A DNA stretch of 32,564 nt from Blastocladiella britannica (GCA_025349905.2 MU624674.1:1-32564); one strand, 5' to 3'. Positions 1-10,188 are shown, counted from the first letter of the stretch. Translations and numbers: made by a program. The notes: a model not told the origin generated them from the sequence alone.

Positions 1-181
1 GAAATGCCGTGCCGTCCACCGAGACCGGTTGGCCCTGCGCGAACAGGAACGGTCGAGGCTCCTAAACCTTGCACCATGCGCACCTGCTGGTGGAGCAGTC
101 TGCTCAGCATGATGGCCGATCAGAACGCCAATAGCGTACAGCAACGCATGCATCTGCCAAGACGCCTACAGTTGACTGGGA

Positions 182-713
182 TCATTGTCGTCTGGCTCGT
201 GGCGAACGCTGGTCGTTCTCAATCGCACCAAGTGCCAAGCGTGGTGCGCCAAGCAGGCTGTATAGGACGAAGCCGAAGAGAACTGGCAAGAGCAGAGCAA
301 GAACGTATATATTTCGACGCAGAAAAGAAAAAGAAACCCGACCACCAATCACCGAAGAAATGCATGGTCGTCTGTCGAAAACCAGCAGACGCGGCCAATG
401 GTGGCTGGGCCTGCTACGTTCCACAGCCTGGCCAGCCCAAGCATGGTACCCAGTTTGCCGGTGGCAGCGAGCGTGTCGCTCAGAGTGTCGAGCAGTACAT
501 GGCGCGGGTATCGTGCCAGCAGGTGCGCGTGGCCGTGTTTGAGGGCGAGGGCAGGGCTGTACTCGGGAAATCCGCGCGAGAGGACCGCAGCGAGCGTCAA
601 CGGGCTCCTGGCGGCAGGGAGCGCGTTCATCACTGCCAGCGCGTCCCGTCCTCGGGCGAAAACGTGGCGCCGGCGGCATTGGCCAGGATAATGTAGGCAA
701 CATGGTCAATCAT
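182..713 (-). pseudogene. Frame-broken coding remnant, family not recognised
   Basis: The minus strand has protein-like sequence in two frames. One frame, with an ATG at 711-713, reads MIDHVAYIILANAAG and then SPEDG, and meets a stop near 630. The next frame continues as ALAVMNALPAARSPLTL and runs to about 349 (ending STDDHAFLR), with no usable intron at the switch, so two bases are extra or one is missing near 650. A GT..AG intron (352 down to 283) could join it to a last exon ending at 182. Coding-like sequence in the first frame extends upstream past the ATG (for example FSWLEVALIRRSLD near 740-780), toward the divergent gene that starts at 852. I read this as a 5'-truncated, decayed gene, but a sequencing error in a live gene is possible. 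No function is proposed. Confidence 0.35.
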
Positions 714-851
714 TTTTTCGAATTTTTTTGGATCCAAGGAGCGTCGGATCAACGCAACTTCCAGCCATGAAAAGATCGGCCGAGGGCAGCTGGATCTGTT
801 GTTGCATGTCTTCGTGAGGTGTCCCTCTCTTTGGCAAACTCATATTTGAAA

Positions 852-2820
852 ATGGACCAAATACTGCCCGGCGAGCTTCACGTCCGCGTCTTGACGTTTC
901 TGGACCTCCCGGCCATCCTGGTCTATCGCGCCGCCTCGCGCTGCCTGAACAGCCTCACCCCAATGATGCTCGAGCACGACCCCACCACGCATGTCGTTAT
1001 GGCTCTTGTCAGCGGCGGCAATTCAGTCGTGGACGCCATTTTCCGGACGTCTGAAGTGTTCTACCCTTGCGACCTCTTCTCCATGGTCATATCGCGCCTC
1101 CTGTTCCGCCCGCACCGTAACCGCCGCCACGCCCTCAAGCTATTGACGTTGCCGACAATCATTCGCGACCTCGTGCACCATCCCGAGTATGGACTCGATG
1201 TCAAGGGTATTGCTCAGATACTATACAACGTGTGCGAGTTTCACCGTTCATGGCAGTGCACTTGGTGAGCCTGCTTGGGCTGGCTGGCCCTGGCTGGTTT
1301 CCTGGCAATTTGGCTAAAGACGCCCGCGACGACGACTATAGGCAGGAAATATATGCGGCCATGCTGAACTTTGGTCGCCTGGAGGATCCCCGCCTTGCCG
1401 ACATCGTCGAGGTCATTGCCGACGAGTTCTCATACCTTGCAACCCTGGGATGGTGTGGAATTGTGACAGAATGTGCCCAATCGGAGCATGGGATACCGGA
1501 GCCTTTTCACTGGACGCTGGACCTGGTAATGGTAATTTTTTCAATCATTTATCTTATTATTGTCTGCTCGCCTGTGCTTTTTCATTGCTCAAAGACAATC
1601 CTGGTGTGTATAAAAGCATGATTCTCCCTCTCGGCGGCCTCGATTGGATCATGTCACTTGTCCGCAACAACGATCTGAAACCAGTTGCACTTGGCACTGA
1701 GCTTTTGCATCATGCCATGGTCTACTGTATTTCTGTCACGAGCGTGTTTGCGCATCCTGGTGTTGCGTCTGGACTGGTCCAAGCACGTTCGCATGCTGCT
1801 TCATCGCAATGGAAACATATTGATACGCTATGGGCCATTGCCGTGCACTTTCTTCCAACCCGACATCAGTACCTGGACGATATTCTCGGCTCGGATCTCC
1901 TCAAGAGCATTACCACTGGATGCAACCAACAACCCGCTCCCGAACCTTTCTTGACTCGCGCTGTGGATGCAGTGGTAGACCTCTACATACGCGTGAGACC
2001 AGAGGCAGTTACCCCCGTCGTGGCTCTTGATTGCGCAAACGCCGTTATTTCTCTGTACCGCCAACCACTCCGCAACCACTCAATCATCATTCTGGTTATT
2101 TGCCAGCTGCTGGATAACCCAAATTCGACCGCAACCAACTTGCTATTTGAGCAGCCGGATATTCCCGACCTTTACGTCTGCACGATTGTGACTTCCACCC
2201 TGAGCATCCGAGACCGCACTGATGCGTTTCCCACAACAACTGGCATCTGGGGCCGTGCTGGATCCGAACGGCATCCAGGTAGCTCGGTGGAACTGTGCGC
2301 TTGCATCTCTGGGCGGCTGGGATCGAGTTGGGACCTAATGTCCAATGCGGATGTTTACCACTTGCCACTTCTCCTGAATGCCATCGTAAGCATGTGTTTT
2401 GGGGAACCAATGGTTCTGGCGGCCATGGCGGCTCCTCCTCCGACCCGACGGTGGTGCACCCAGCTCATCGAATCGAGTGTCCGAGTTCAGCCTTTGATGG
2501 ACCAAGACGTGGACCTGGTGCTCGCCAACCTGGTGAAATGGTGTGATCGCTCTGATGACATGCCCGCGAAGCTTGAGGTGCTACATTCCTCGTCCGATCT
2601 TGTATTTGTCAAGTCGAATCTGCGGCTCATGATGGCTGTGATTGATGTCCTTGATCCGCAACTGTCTGGAACGGGTCCAAGCCGGCTGTTGGTGGCATAC
2701 CGACAGCGGGTCGTGGACGCCGTCGCAAGCACATGTCCTCGATACTTGGCGAGTCCGTCGGTGCACAGCGAGTCGTTGTGCACGCAGTGCAATGAGCAGT
2801 TGTTGAGTTTTTGGGATTAA
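852..2820 (+). CDS. F-box-like protein with helical-repeat body
   Basis: The chosen start (852) has AAA just before the ATG and opens directly into an F-box-like segment, LPGELHVRVLTFLDLPAILV, in residues 4-35. F-box proteins act as substrate adaptors of SCF ubiquitin ligases, so that role is inferred here. The rest, over 500 residues, is leucine-rich and helical with ARM/HEAT-like character but no motif I can name. Exon 1 is 852-1264. Intron 1 (1265-1341, GTGAGC..TAG, with a CTAA branch-like site) joins cleanly to exon 2. Exon 2 runs to 1525 or 1531 (donors GTAATG or GTAATT). Exon 3 begins near 1594 and ends with TAA at 2820. The only acceptor there (AG at 1593-1594) is one phase off the candidate donors, so this junction is unresolved. 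AATAAA-like motifs follow the stop within 20 nt. Confidence 0.65.
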
Positions 2821-2930
2821 TTTTAATAAAAAATAAAGTCCCCTTTGGTCCGTCGTCTGCGATCCGCTTAGCATAGTCCACCAGCCGCGAGACTCGTCCG
2901 CTTTGACTAAAAAATATTAACAAAAAATGA

Positions 2931-3013
2931 TAGACGGGATGGGATTCGAACCCATGCGCATTTCTGCATAAGTGCCTAAAACTTACGCCTTAAAACCACT
3001 CGGCCACCCGTCC
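2931..3013 (-). tRNA. tRNA-Leu (anticodon UAG), intronless
   Basis: On the minus strand a full class II cloverleaf can be folded. The acceptor stem is GGACGGG/CCCGTCT with one terminal G-T wobble. The D arm is GCC..GGC with the usual GAGTGG box. The anticodon stem is TAAGT/ACTTA around the loop TTTAGGC, giving anticodon TAG (reads CUN leucine codons). There is a long variable arm (TGCAGAAATGCG region), and the T arm is ATGGG-TTCGAAT-CCCAT. The discriminator base is A, as expected for leucine tRNA. Position 2931 is the discriminator base. No CCA is encoded and no anticodon-loop intron is present. It sits between the F-box-like gene and the H3 variant, in a spacer with no other feature. Confidence 0.93.
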
Positions 3014-3125
3014 AGGAGGGCTCTGCCCTGACCGGTATATTTTTCTCGGCGCCCTTTGATGGCGAACATATATTCAATAGGGCAGCAGGTAAGATTAATA
3101 ATAGAGAAATAAGCAATATAACTGA

Positions 3126-4184
3126 TCACGCAAACGATTGGCTGCGTCCGGCAGCGCCTAAGCGGCGCGCCAGCGACATGTCCTTGGCCATGATGGTGAC
3201 GCGCTTTGCGTGGACCGCGCACAAGTTTGCTTTTTTTTTTTGAGGGTCAGTTTTAATATTTCGATTGCAGAAGAATAAATGGAGACCACCGTACCGCTTT
3301 CCATAAACGCAACCAGGAATGCTTCTGCGCCTTCTTGCAGAGCCATCATCGCATTCGATTGGAACCGAATGTCCATTTCTGGTGATGGGATTCCATTTAA
3401 GATTTTCGTGATAAGTGCCAAAAAAAAAAGAAAGAGATTGCATACTGTAATCCTGGGCGATTTCTCCTGTACACATATTGGTGTGAGTGAATATCTAGCA
3501 GTGATACAACGTGTACACACGAATCAGCCGTTGGAACGGTGCCCTGCGAATCAGCAGATTCGTGGTCTTTTGGAGCCGGCCAATCTCAGCAAGCACCTGG
3601 GGGTTGATCGAATGCTGTCAGCATTACCGGCCGCAAAATTGAAGCATAAAAGTACGAATATACCGTTCGGTCAGGACGATAGCGTTGCGCTGCATCCGAA
3701 GCCGACCGCTTGGGCTGCTGGCGCAGTGCCGATCTACCATTCAATTGTTGTTGGATCAAACAAGCGCAAATCAAAAAACCAGTGGAAGCGCGCACGCTGG
3801 GACACGAATTGCCGGCCCTTTGCCGGCCCGAAGTCGGTTTTGCCCGCGTGGGGGTTGCGCCGGCATCGATTTACCAGCTAATTTTATGCCAGGTCGTGGT
3901 GTGACGGTTGATACCGGCGGCGGCGGTGGTGCTGTTGAAGAAGACAAGGTTGTTGAGGAGGAGGCCGCTGTCGGCGGTGTATACGGTGGCCGGCCCGTGA
4001 GCGATGCGGGGCCGATACGTCTGTAAGCTAGGCGTTGAATGCAACTAAATTACGATGGGACATCAAATCAAGACGGATACCGTTGCACCGCGGTGATCTT
4101 GGTGCGTGCCCTGCAATGATGATAATTCGGGTGAGTATTTCTGTTAATGCCGGTGTCAGCGGAATTGGTATTCATCAAATACAT
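3126..4184 (-). CDS. Divergent histone H3 variant, long tail (CENP-A candidate)
   Basis: Eight exons on the minus strand: 4184-4183, 4110-4081, 4020-3796, 3733-3664, 3596-3521, 3466-3446, 3378-3295 and 3229-3126. All introns are GT..AG, and the joined frame is open for 203 residues. The first intron splits the start codon (AT|G). The protein begins M-ARTKITAVQR, so the H3 ARTK start and K4 survive, while Q5 becomes I and R8 becomes V. A tail of about 100 residues follows, rich in Pro/Ser/Thr/Arg; canonical H3 has about 40 before the core. The core from RYRP aligns with H3 without gaps, at roughly 60 of 96 identical: LLIRRAPFQRLIREIAQDYK, then IRFQS, MALQE, NLCAVHAKRVTIM and LARR, plus a five-residue C-terminal extension. 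Loop 1 has H3 length and lacks the insertion and Trp common in CENP-A. It could be the centromeric H3 or another replacement variant. WDR24 ends only 50 nt upstream. Confidence 0.85.
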
Positions 4185-4234
4185 GATTGTGTGTATTCTG
4201 TTCGCTTGTTCGCGAAGAGAAGGAAAAAAAAAAC

Positions 4235-7200
4235 TCAACACAACTCGCACGCATGCCCACACCCCGTCGCACACTCGCGCACGCCCGATCCGAACCACTC
4301 GCTCAAGCACTGCAAGTGCCCTCCATGCCCGCACCCCTGGCACCACGCGTACTGCCCACGAACCAACCGGTGGCTATATATATATCAAAAAATCGGAGTA
4401 AGTAAAAACCCTTTCATGAAGAAATCAAAGGCGAAACGAACCATAAGGAGCACGGATTCACCAGCTTCATGCACCGCTCGCACGCCCAGACGCCCTCTGG
4501 CCGCCCGAGGATCGGCTTAAAGCACATGTTGCACGACGTGTGCACCACCGTGGACTCGAACATTTGTGCGCGCACGTCTGGCAGCGGGCACGCGCCGAGG
4601 ACCGCCACGGCGCTTGCATATTGCTTGAATCGCGAGAGAATTTCTGTTCAACATTTCGTTGTGTGAGCCAATATTTCCAAACAAAGTTAAAAAAAACGAA
4701 CCCAAGAAACCCAGGAACCACTCCTCGACCACCAGCTTGTCCATCCATGTCGGCACCGTACTCGCAGCCCCGCCACCCGACAGCAGCCCAGCGAGTGTGG
4801 CACACATGTGCACCTCTCCCGCATCCGAATGGTACTCCAGCACGTCCCGGGCCATATCGATGGCAGTCGACAAGTCAACAAACGATCCAGCAACGCTTGT
4901 CGCGCTCAGGGACGCCCCAACACTAGCGTCGTCGCCCATCAGGCCGCGCATCAGCAGTGACGGTGGCGTGGACGCCGCCAGCGACGGCGCAAACGCCGAC
5001 CGTGATCCCGTACCGCCGCCACCGGGCACACTCGACGACCCGCCCGGACCACTACTGGCGCGCGGGGTTAAAGGTAAAGGGCCAATCACCGTCATGGCCG
5101 TAGATGGCCGCGACGCGGAGCTGCTGCCGGCGGATAATGGGCGCGGCGAGATCAGCGACCCGCTGCCCCCACCGCCACCACCGCCACCGCCGGCTCCAAT
5201 CGAGTGCGCCATGGGACTGTCGCAGGGACTCCCGACGTACGAGGCGGCAGCGGCAGCGGTAGCGGCCGCGGTGGTGGCCAGCCCGGACGCCTGCGACCCA
5301 GACCGTGCCCGTACGCGCGCCCTGCCTAGCGTCGACGACGACGACGACGCGCTCGAGTCGGGCGGAGTGCTTCCACCGGCAAGCATCATGGGGGCTAGTG
5401 GCGGTGGCGTTCCGACCCCGCGCCGCACGCCGAGCCCAACTGGACCTCCACCAGTTGGTACGACAGCTGTCGTGGCGGGCGTGGCGGGCATGCCCGTCCA
5501 CGGGTCGGTCGATCCCGAGAGCGAGTTGGCGCGCGACGACGAGAGCAGGGCAGACGGGCGACTGCCGAGCGATGGCGTAGCGTCCAGACTTGCAGGCGAT
5601 CCGCTCAAGTGACTGGTCCCCAAAAAGGGCGGACCCGACTCTGCCGTGGTCGTCGCTGCTACCGCTGTCGTTGCCGCCGCTGATAACCGCGCCGCCGTGT
5701 CCAGCACCAGCGGCAAAAACAGCGTGCCCGCCAGCTGCCACGTGCGCCACTCGCTCTCACGCCCAATTTCCGCCGCCACCACCGCATTGTGCGCGCACGC
5801 GGCCGCAAAGTCCGCCGCCACTTGTTTGGGCGACGTGTCGAATGGGACCGAGAGACAGTAGTGCTCGGCCTGGTACAGCACGCCGCGCATGTCGTCCATG
5901 GGGTGCCCCATCGGAAGTGCGGGCGTGAGCTGGAACGCGAGCTGCGACGGCTTGTACTCGGGGATGGTTGCGGACTGCTGTTCCTCGGCAATCGCGGCAG
6001 CGGCTAGCCCAGAGACTTGCGCCGAGCTCGATGAGGGCGAGTGCGTCACGCGGCCATCGGGACGGAACTTGCTGCGCCGAGAAAACAGGCCGGGGGCGAC
6101 CATAGGGCTTTTATACCTATACATGCATGTGTCAGCGCATGTTATCTAAGGAGTGAGGAATAAAAAGAAAACGCACGGCTCGGCTTCCAGCAACTCGACG
6201 GGTGTCACTCCGTGAGTGGCGCCCAAAGCTCCTCCCTCAGCAGTCACCCCCGCTGCGCTTTCCCATGCATGCGACCGATCAGCCGCCGCCGCCGTCGAGG
6301 ACTGGACGCGCACGTCCACGCACGCCACAATCTCGCCATCGATTCCCCACGTGACGGAAGCGCGCGGCAGCACCGTCGACGGGTCGAAAGCCGCCGCCAC
6401 TGACCGGTGCACGACGCGCTTGTCCTTTCCGCACGACCACAGCGTGTCGGCATCGGCCCACACGAACCCGGTGGCGGCGTTGGTGTGCTCGTCAAACCAG
6501 AACCGCGGGATCGAGGGGCGCGCCAAGTCCCACACGTGCACGCGCGCGTCGGTGAGCAACGCCGATGACGCCAAGTGCATGCTGGACGTCGGCGGGGTGC
6601 TGGCCGTGGCAGCAGGAAAGCCGCCGGCTCCGACACTGCCGCCAATACTGTGCTGGTACGCGGTCGAGGCATGCGTGGGTGCTGGACGCCAGGCCAGTCG
6701 GCCTACAGACGCGATCGTTTGCACCGTGAACGTGGGGCGTGGCAACGTTCCGGACGCGAGCGACCGCAGATCCCAGACCTAACGTTTTCTTTTTCATTAA
6801 GATAAAGAAAAAAAAAAAAAAATTTGAGAAGGTACCTTGATGAGCTTGTCGCGACCACCCGAAGCCAACCATCGCCCGCCAGCATGGTAGTCAACCGCCA
6901 GCACCAAACCATTATGTGCGGTGAATTTCTGCTCGCATGCCTGTGGGCGCCGCAGATCCCACACCTGCACGATCCCGTTCTCGAACGCGGCCGCAAACTC
7001 GTTAGGATTGGTCGGCGAGAACTGACAATCTCGCACCGATTCCGCTTTCCCGTCAAACGAGTGTGTCGCGGTGCTCTTGGTTCGGAGATCCCACAGCTTG
7101 AGAAGGCCGTCCTGCGATGCAGAGAGGAGCAGGTGCGGATCGGTGGCGTGAAAGGCGAGACGGTTGACAGCACGCGCGTGCTCGGTGATAACGCGGTCGA

Positions 7201-7898
7201 GTTTCTGGCCCGTGCGAGTCAGATCCCATACCACAATGGCTCCGTTGGTGGCGGCGGTGGCAATGGTGGATTTGGCGCCTGTATGTGCCAATTGGGATGG
7301 ATCAGTCCAAATCAATGAATCATAGCATATTGGTACTGACCAGCGTTGCCCCATTTGACGTCGTTGGAGGATAAGTTGAGGTTGATGCGTGCACCGGTGC
7401 GCAGGTTCATGTGGTCCTTGACCACGCCGTCGGAGATCCGGACGATCTTGAGCACTGGTTTCCATTGTTATGAATGGATAGACTCGAGATGATACAAAGT
7501 ATCGAGATACCTTCACGTCCGGCAACCACGGCCAGATCGCGATCGGGGCTCAGGGCCATGGCGTTGAGTGCGCCGGACGCGCGATGAACCAGAGTGGTAG
7601 AGGCATCTGGTGCAAGAGTGGGACGTAAAGACGGTGGAGGCGGTGGAAGTAATAGGGGTGAACCAGGGGGCACGGGCGACGACGCGGACGACGACGAGGA
7701 TGGCCCTCCTCCGAGTAAGGCGGCGCGGATGCGGTCGGGCGAGAGTGCTGGCAATGACGAGGCGGCGTGGGCAGAGGCAGAGGCAGAGGCAGCAGCGGCA
7801 AAGAGCGAGGCCGAGGACGAGTACGGGGTGTGCACGGCCGAGCTGTTGTTCGTGTTGTTGTTGTGACCACCGACACTGCTTGGCCGCTGGTGCTGCAT
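4235..7898 (-). CDS. WDR24: WDR24/Sea2, SEA-GATOR2 complex subunit
   Basis: Seven exons: 7898-7511, 7454-7341, 7278-6836, 6778-6177, 6116-4702, 4643-4442 and 4373-4235, giving 1,100 residues. WDR24 is a GATOR2 (SEACAT) subunit that relays amino-acid sufficiency to TORC1 at the lysosome or vacuole. After a Ser/Ala/Pro-rich N-terminus of about 110 residues comes a WD40 propeller with the family's typical runs: VVWDL, SASQDGLLKLWDLR, ESVRDCQFSP, FAAAFENG, AHNGLVLAVD and GGRDKLIKVWDLR. A low-complexity linker of several hundred residues (Ser, Gly, Pro, Ala) separates it from the C-terminal zinc module: CNMC, ACERC, NPCSLCHRLVRG, WCQGCGHGGHLQC and CATGCGHAC. This matches the C4 plus RING-like end of WDR24. 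The protein is longer than human WDR24 because of the tail and linker. The two short terminal exons restore the complete RING-like end. It is head-to-head with Sec61 beta. Confidence 0.95.
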
Positions 7899-8021
7899 TT
7901 TTGAAATTGTTTTAAACGCGTTTTTATTCGCGTTGCTTCTTCACGCTTTCACCTCTTTCGCCACTCAACACCACACACGACGCACCTCGCCAATAACACC
8001 CATTTTCCCCCCTATTCCACA
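7899..8021. promoter_or_regulatory. Bidirectional promoter spacer, WDR24/Sec61 beta
   Basis: Only 123 nt separate the divergent start codons of WDR24 and Sec61 beta, so both promoters and 5' UTRs must lie here or overlap the genes. It contains CT-rich and CACC-rich stretches (for example around 7950-7990). I see no convincing TATA box. Confidence 0.5.
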
Positions 8022-8510
8022 ATGGTACTTGGTCATTTTTTTTGGTTTGAAGAGAACCCTGTACCTTGATCTCATCAACAATTGTAACCAGTCGTCTCCA
8101 GCGAACCCTTCTCCCCGCGGCCCCGGCCCGCGCGTGTCCCAAGGCCCCAAGGGTGTTGTTGTCCGGTATGATTCTATATTCTAGCTTGATTGACCATATG
8201 GTCAAGACGCGTTTGCTCACAACAAAACATCTTCAATTCAACAGCAAGCGCAAGCCGCAGGTCAACCGTGACGCACAAAGCGCCGCACGCTCGGCCGCAG
8301 GTGGCAGCAATGCCGGCATGATGCTCAACTTTAACGACGAGGCGCCTGGCCTTAAGGTGTACGTTTATCCTTTATTTTTTATGTGCAGGCATTGTACTTA
8401 AACACGTCAATTGTAAATAAAACAGCGATCCGGTCATGGTGCTGGTCGCGTCGCTCGTATTCATTGCGTCCGTGTTCTTGCTCCACATTTACGGCAAGTT
8501 GACGGCGTAA
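8022..8510 (+). CDS. SEC61B: Sec61 beta, translocon subunit
   Basis: Four exons: 8022-8024 (the ATG alone), 8092-8165, 8245-8358 and 8426-8510, encoding 91 residues, the normal size for this family. Sec61 beta (yeast Sbh1) is a tail-anchored subunit of the ER protein-conducting channel. The sequence shows the family order: a Ser/Pro/Gly-rich cytosolic N-terminus, a basic stretch (VVRKRKP), the conserved juxtamembrane motif EAPGLKVDPV, and one C-terminal membrane segment, VLVASLVFIASVFLLHIYGK. The first intron follows the start codon directly. No other in-frame ATG exists in exon 2, which supports this start. Introns are 67, 79 and 67 nt; the last donor is GTACGT. Confidence 0.95.
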
Positions 8511-8541
8511 AGCTTCAAAGAAAATATATTATATTAAAAAT

Positions 8542-8931
8542 TCAATTAGGAGGCGGTACTGCTGCGACGCGTGCCAGTGCCCGGCCCAGCGGATCATGGA
8601 ACCGCGCCACGGTCGCGTACTCGCGGTCGATCCGCTCAATTTCCTTGGCAAACTTGATTGCAGGTGAACCGGCTGCGGCTCCCGATACCGCCGCCTGCTC
8701 CTCGGTTTCCAGTTGGTCCTTTTGCAGCATCAGCTTGTGCTGCGTGCGAGACGCGCCGCCCGTCCTTGCCGCCGCCGTACCTGGAACAGGGCCCGCAGTG
8801 CCACGAGTGGGGCCGCCGGGTGTCATTGCGGCAGTCCCTGGTATAGTGCCATTGTCACCACCACTGCCACGACCGGCAGCCTTGGTGGAGGAGGTGTCCA
8901 TTGAGTTTGTTGGTTGCGTTGTGGCGGACAT
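8542..8931 (-). CDS. Small orphan protein, disordered plus helical
   Basis: A single uninterrupted frame of 129 residues begins MSATTQPTNSMDTSS. The first 60 residues are Gly/Thr/Ala/Pro-rich and probably disordered. The second half looks helical and charged: KLMLQKDQLETEEQAA, then IKFAKEIERIDREYATVARF, ending AAVPPPN. I do not recognise the family; a short coiled-coil subunit of a complex is one possibility. It is convergent with Sec61 beta (31 nt between stops) and divergent from the BTB gene (42 nt between start codons). The start codon and compact fit between neighbours favour a real gene, but no known domain confirms it. Confidence 0.55.
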   Translation of the reverse strand: MSATTQPTNSMDTSSTKAAGRGSGGDNGTIPGTAAMTPGGPTRGTAGPVPGTAAARTGGASRTQHKLMLQKDQLETEEQAAVSGAAAGSPAIKFAKEIERIDREYATVARFHDPLGRALARVAAVPPPN

Positions 8932-8973
8932 CTTTCAAAGAACGCGTCTGTTCGTCACGAAAGAGGTAAGAGA

Positions 8974-10188
8974 ATGGCCCTCGAGCTCATTCCCGACCGG
9001 TTCCAGCCCGGAGGCTCCTTTGGCCAGCTGTGGACAATGGCATACAAAAACGCGCCGACGGTCTGCGCCCGGACCCCTGACGTCGGCAACGGCCTTGGTT
9101 GGAATGCGCTCCCGTGCTTTGTCTATTGCGACGGGACCCCGAGCTTGCTCAATGTTGGCGTTCATTTTTCGGCCGGCACGGGCACCCAGCTCCCGTTATG
9201 GTGCGAGGTGGACGTGACTGCGGGCGGATTCGAGCCCAAGACGGTCCGGCTCACGATGCCGCTGGGCCGCACCAATCTTGGCCGTCACACTACCGTGACC
9301 GAGTGTATTAGCCTCGAAGTGCCGCCGCCGCCCGCAACTTCTTCACCTCTCTCGGGCAGTTTTTCGTTTGACACTCCGGCGCCTGCTTTTGGCGCATTTG
9401 TTGGACTTGTTGCTCCTGCTACTCCTGCTGCTCCTGTTACAGTTGCGGCTACACCGGCGCCAGCGACTCCCGCAGCCCAGAGCGCCTTTAGTTTTGGGGT
9501 AGCAAGGCCAGCCGCTCCACGTGTCACCCGAGCTCCTCGAGTCTTCGCGGCCGCTCCCTCAAGCTTGGGGGTTTCCCACACCTTCACGTCCATCGCGGTG
9601 CAGGTCAGGTTCCCAACGCACAGCAACCTTGGCAGTCCCACACGGCCCCTATCCAACATCTTATCGACCCTCAACGACGCGAGCCTGTGCGACTGCTCGT
9701 TCCTGCCCGGCTCCAGCACCACCGAAGGGGACCCGATCCACGCCAGCCGCGCGATCCTGGCGTCCGTGTCGCCATACTTTACGTCCATGCTCAAGACCGG
9801 TGGGCCCTGGGCCGAGTCAGAGGCCGTGGCGACCGGCAAACCCATTGCGTTACCTGACTGGCAGCCTTGGGTGCTGGTGCTGGTGCTGTTGCACGCGTAC
9901 TCGGGGTGGATCCCGGGCCAGCCTTTGCCGTCGGTGGCGGTCACGTTGCTCACCAAGTACGACTGCAAGATCGACGAGCTCAGTGTCGGGGACTACTGGC
10001 AGCTGCATACGCAGGCGCAGATGCTCGACATGTACCAGCTGGCGGCGGCGGCGTGCATCAAGTGCGGGGAGCTGAGCGCGCGGGTGGCCGCTGAACTGGA
10101 GGCGCGCGAGTCTGCCAAGCATGCCAAGGCTGGGTTTGGTGGTGCGTTTGGCGGTGGTGGGTTTGGGTTTCCGTCGCCATCGTCCTGA
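8974..10188 (+). CDS. BTB/POZ protein with FG-rich linker and tail
   Basis: One exon, 404 residues from the ATG at 8974 (context AGAGAATGG); the frame is open further upstream, but that would overlap the divergent promoter. Residues about 1-120 form a compact unit with aromatic and Cys residues, perhaps MATH-like, that I cannot assign. A Pro/Ala/Thr-rich linker follows with FG/GF-type motifs (SFSFDTPAPAFGAF, SAFSFG). A BTB/POZ fold follows: LCDCSFLPG, IHASRAILASVSPYFTSML, LPDWQPWVLVLVLLHAYSGW and MLDMYQLAAAACIKC. The tail is FG/GF-rich (GFGGAFGGGGFGF). BTB proteins commonly dimerise and recruit substrates to cullin-3 ligases; that role is inferred. The FG motifs resemble nucleoporins but are few. 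Confidence 0.85.
   Translation: MALELIPDRFQPGGSFGQLWTMAYKNAPTVCARTPDVGNGLGWNALPCFVYCDGTPSLLNVGVHFSAGTGTQLPLWCEVDVTAGGFEPKTVRLTMPLGRTNLGRHTTVTECISLEVPPPPATSSPLSGSFSFDTPAPAFGAFVGLVAPATPAAPVTVAATPAPATPAAQSAFSFGVARPAAPRVTRAPRVFAAAPSSLGVSHTFTSIAVQVRFPTHSNLGSPTRPLSNILSTLNDASLCDCSFLPGSSTTEGDPIHASRAILASVSPYFTSMLKTGGPWAESEAVATGKPIALPDWQPWVLVLVLLHAYSGWIPGQPLPSVAVTLLTKYDCKIDELSVGDYWQLHTQAQMLDMYQLAAAACIKCGELSARVAAELEARESAKHAKAGFGGAFGGGGFGFPSPSS

Noticed and set aside
4..696. 230-residue plus-strand open frame
   Set aside because: Its composition is arginine and cysteine rich without domain character, and the opposite strand looks more protein-like.
3279..3881. 200-residue plus-strand open frame
   Set aside because: It is antisense to the H3-variant exons and introns, and no protein features are visible.
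4659..5612. 317-residue plus-strand open frame
   Set aside because: It is antisense to the low-complexity linker of WDR24, whose flanking exons are beyond doubt.
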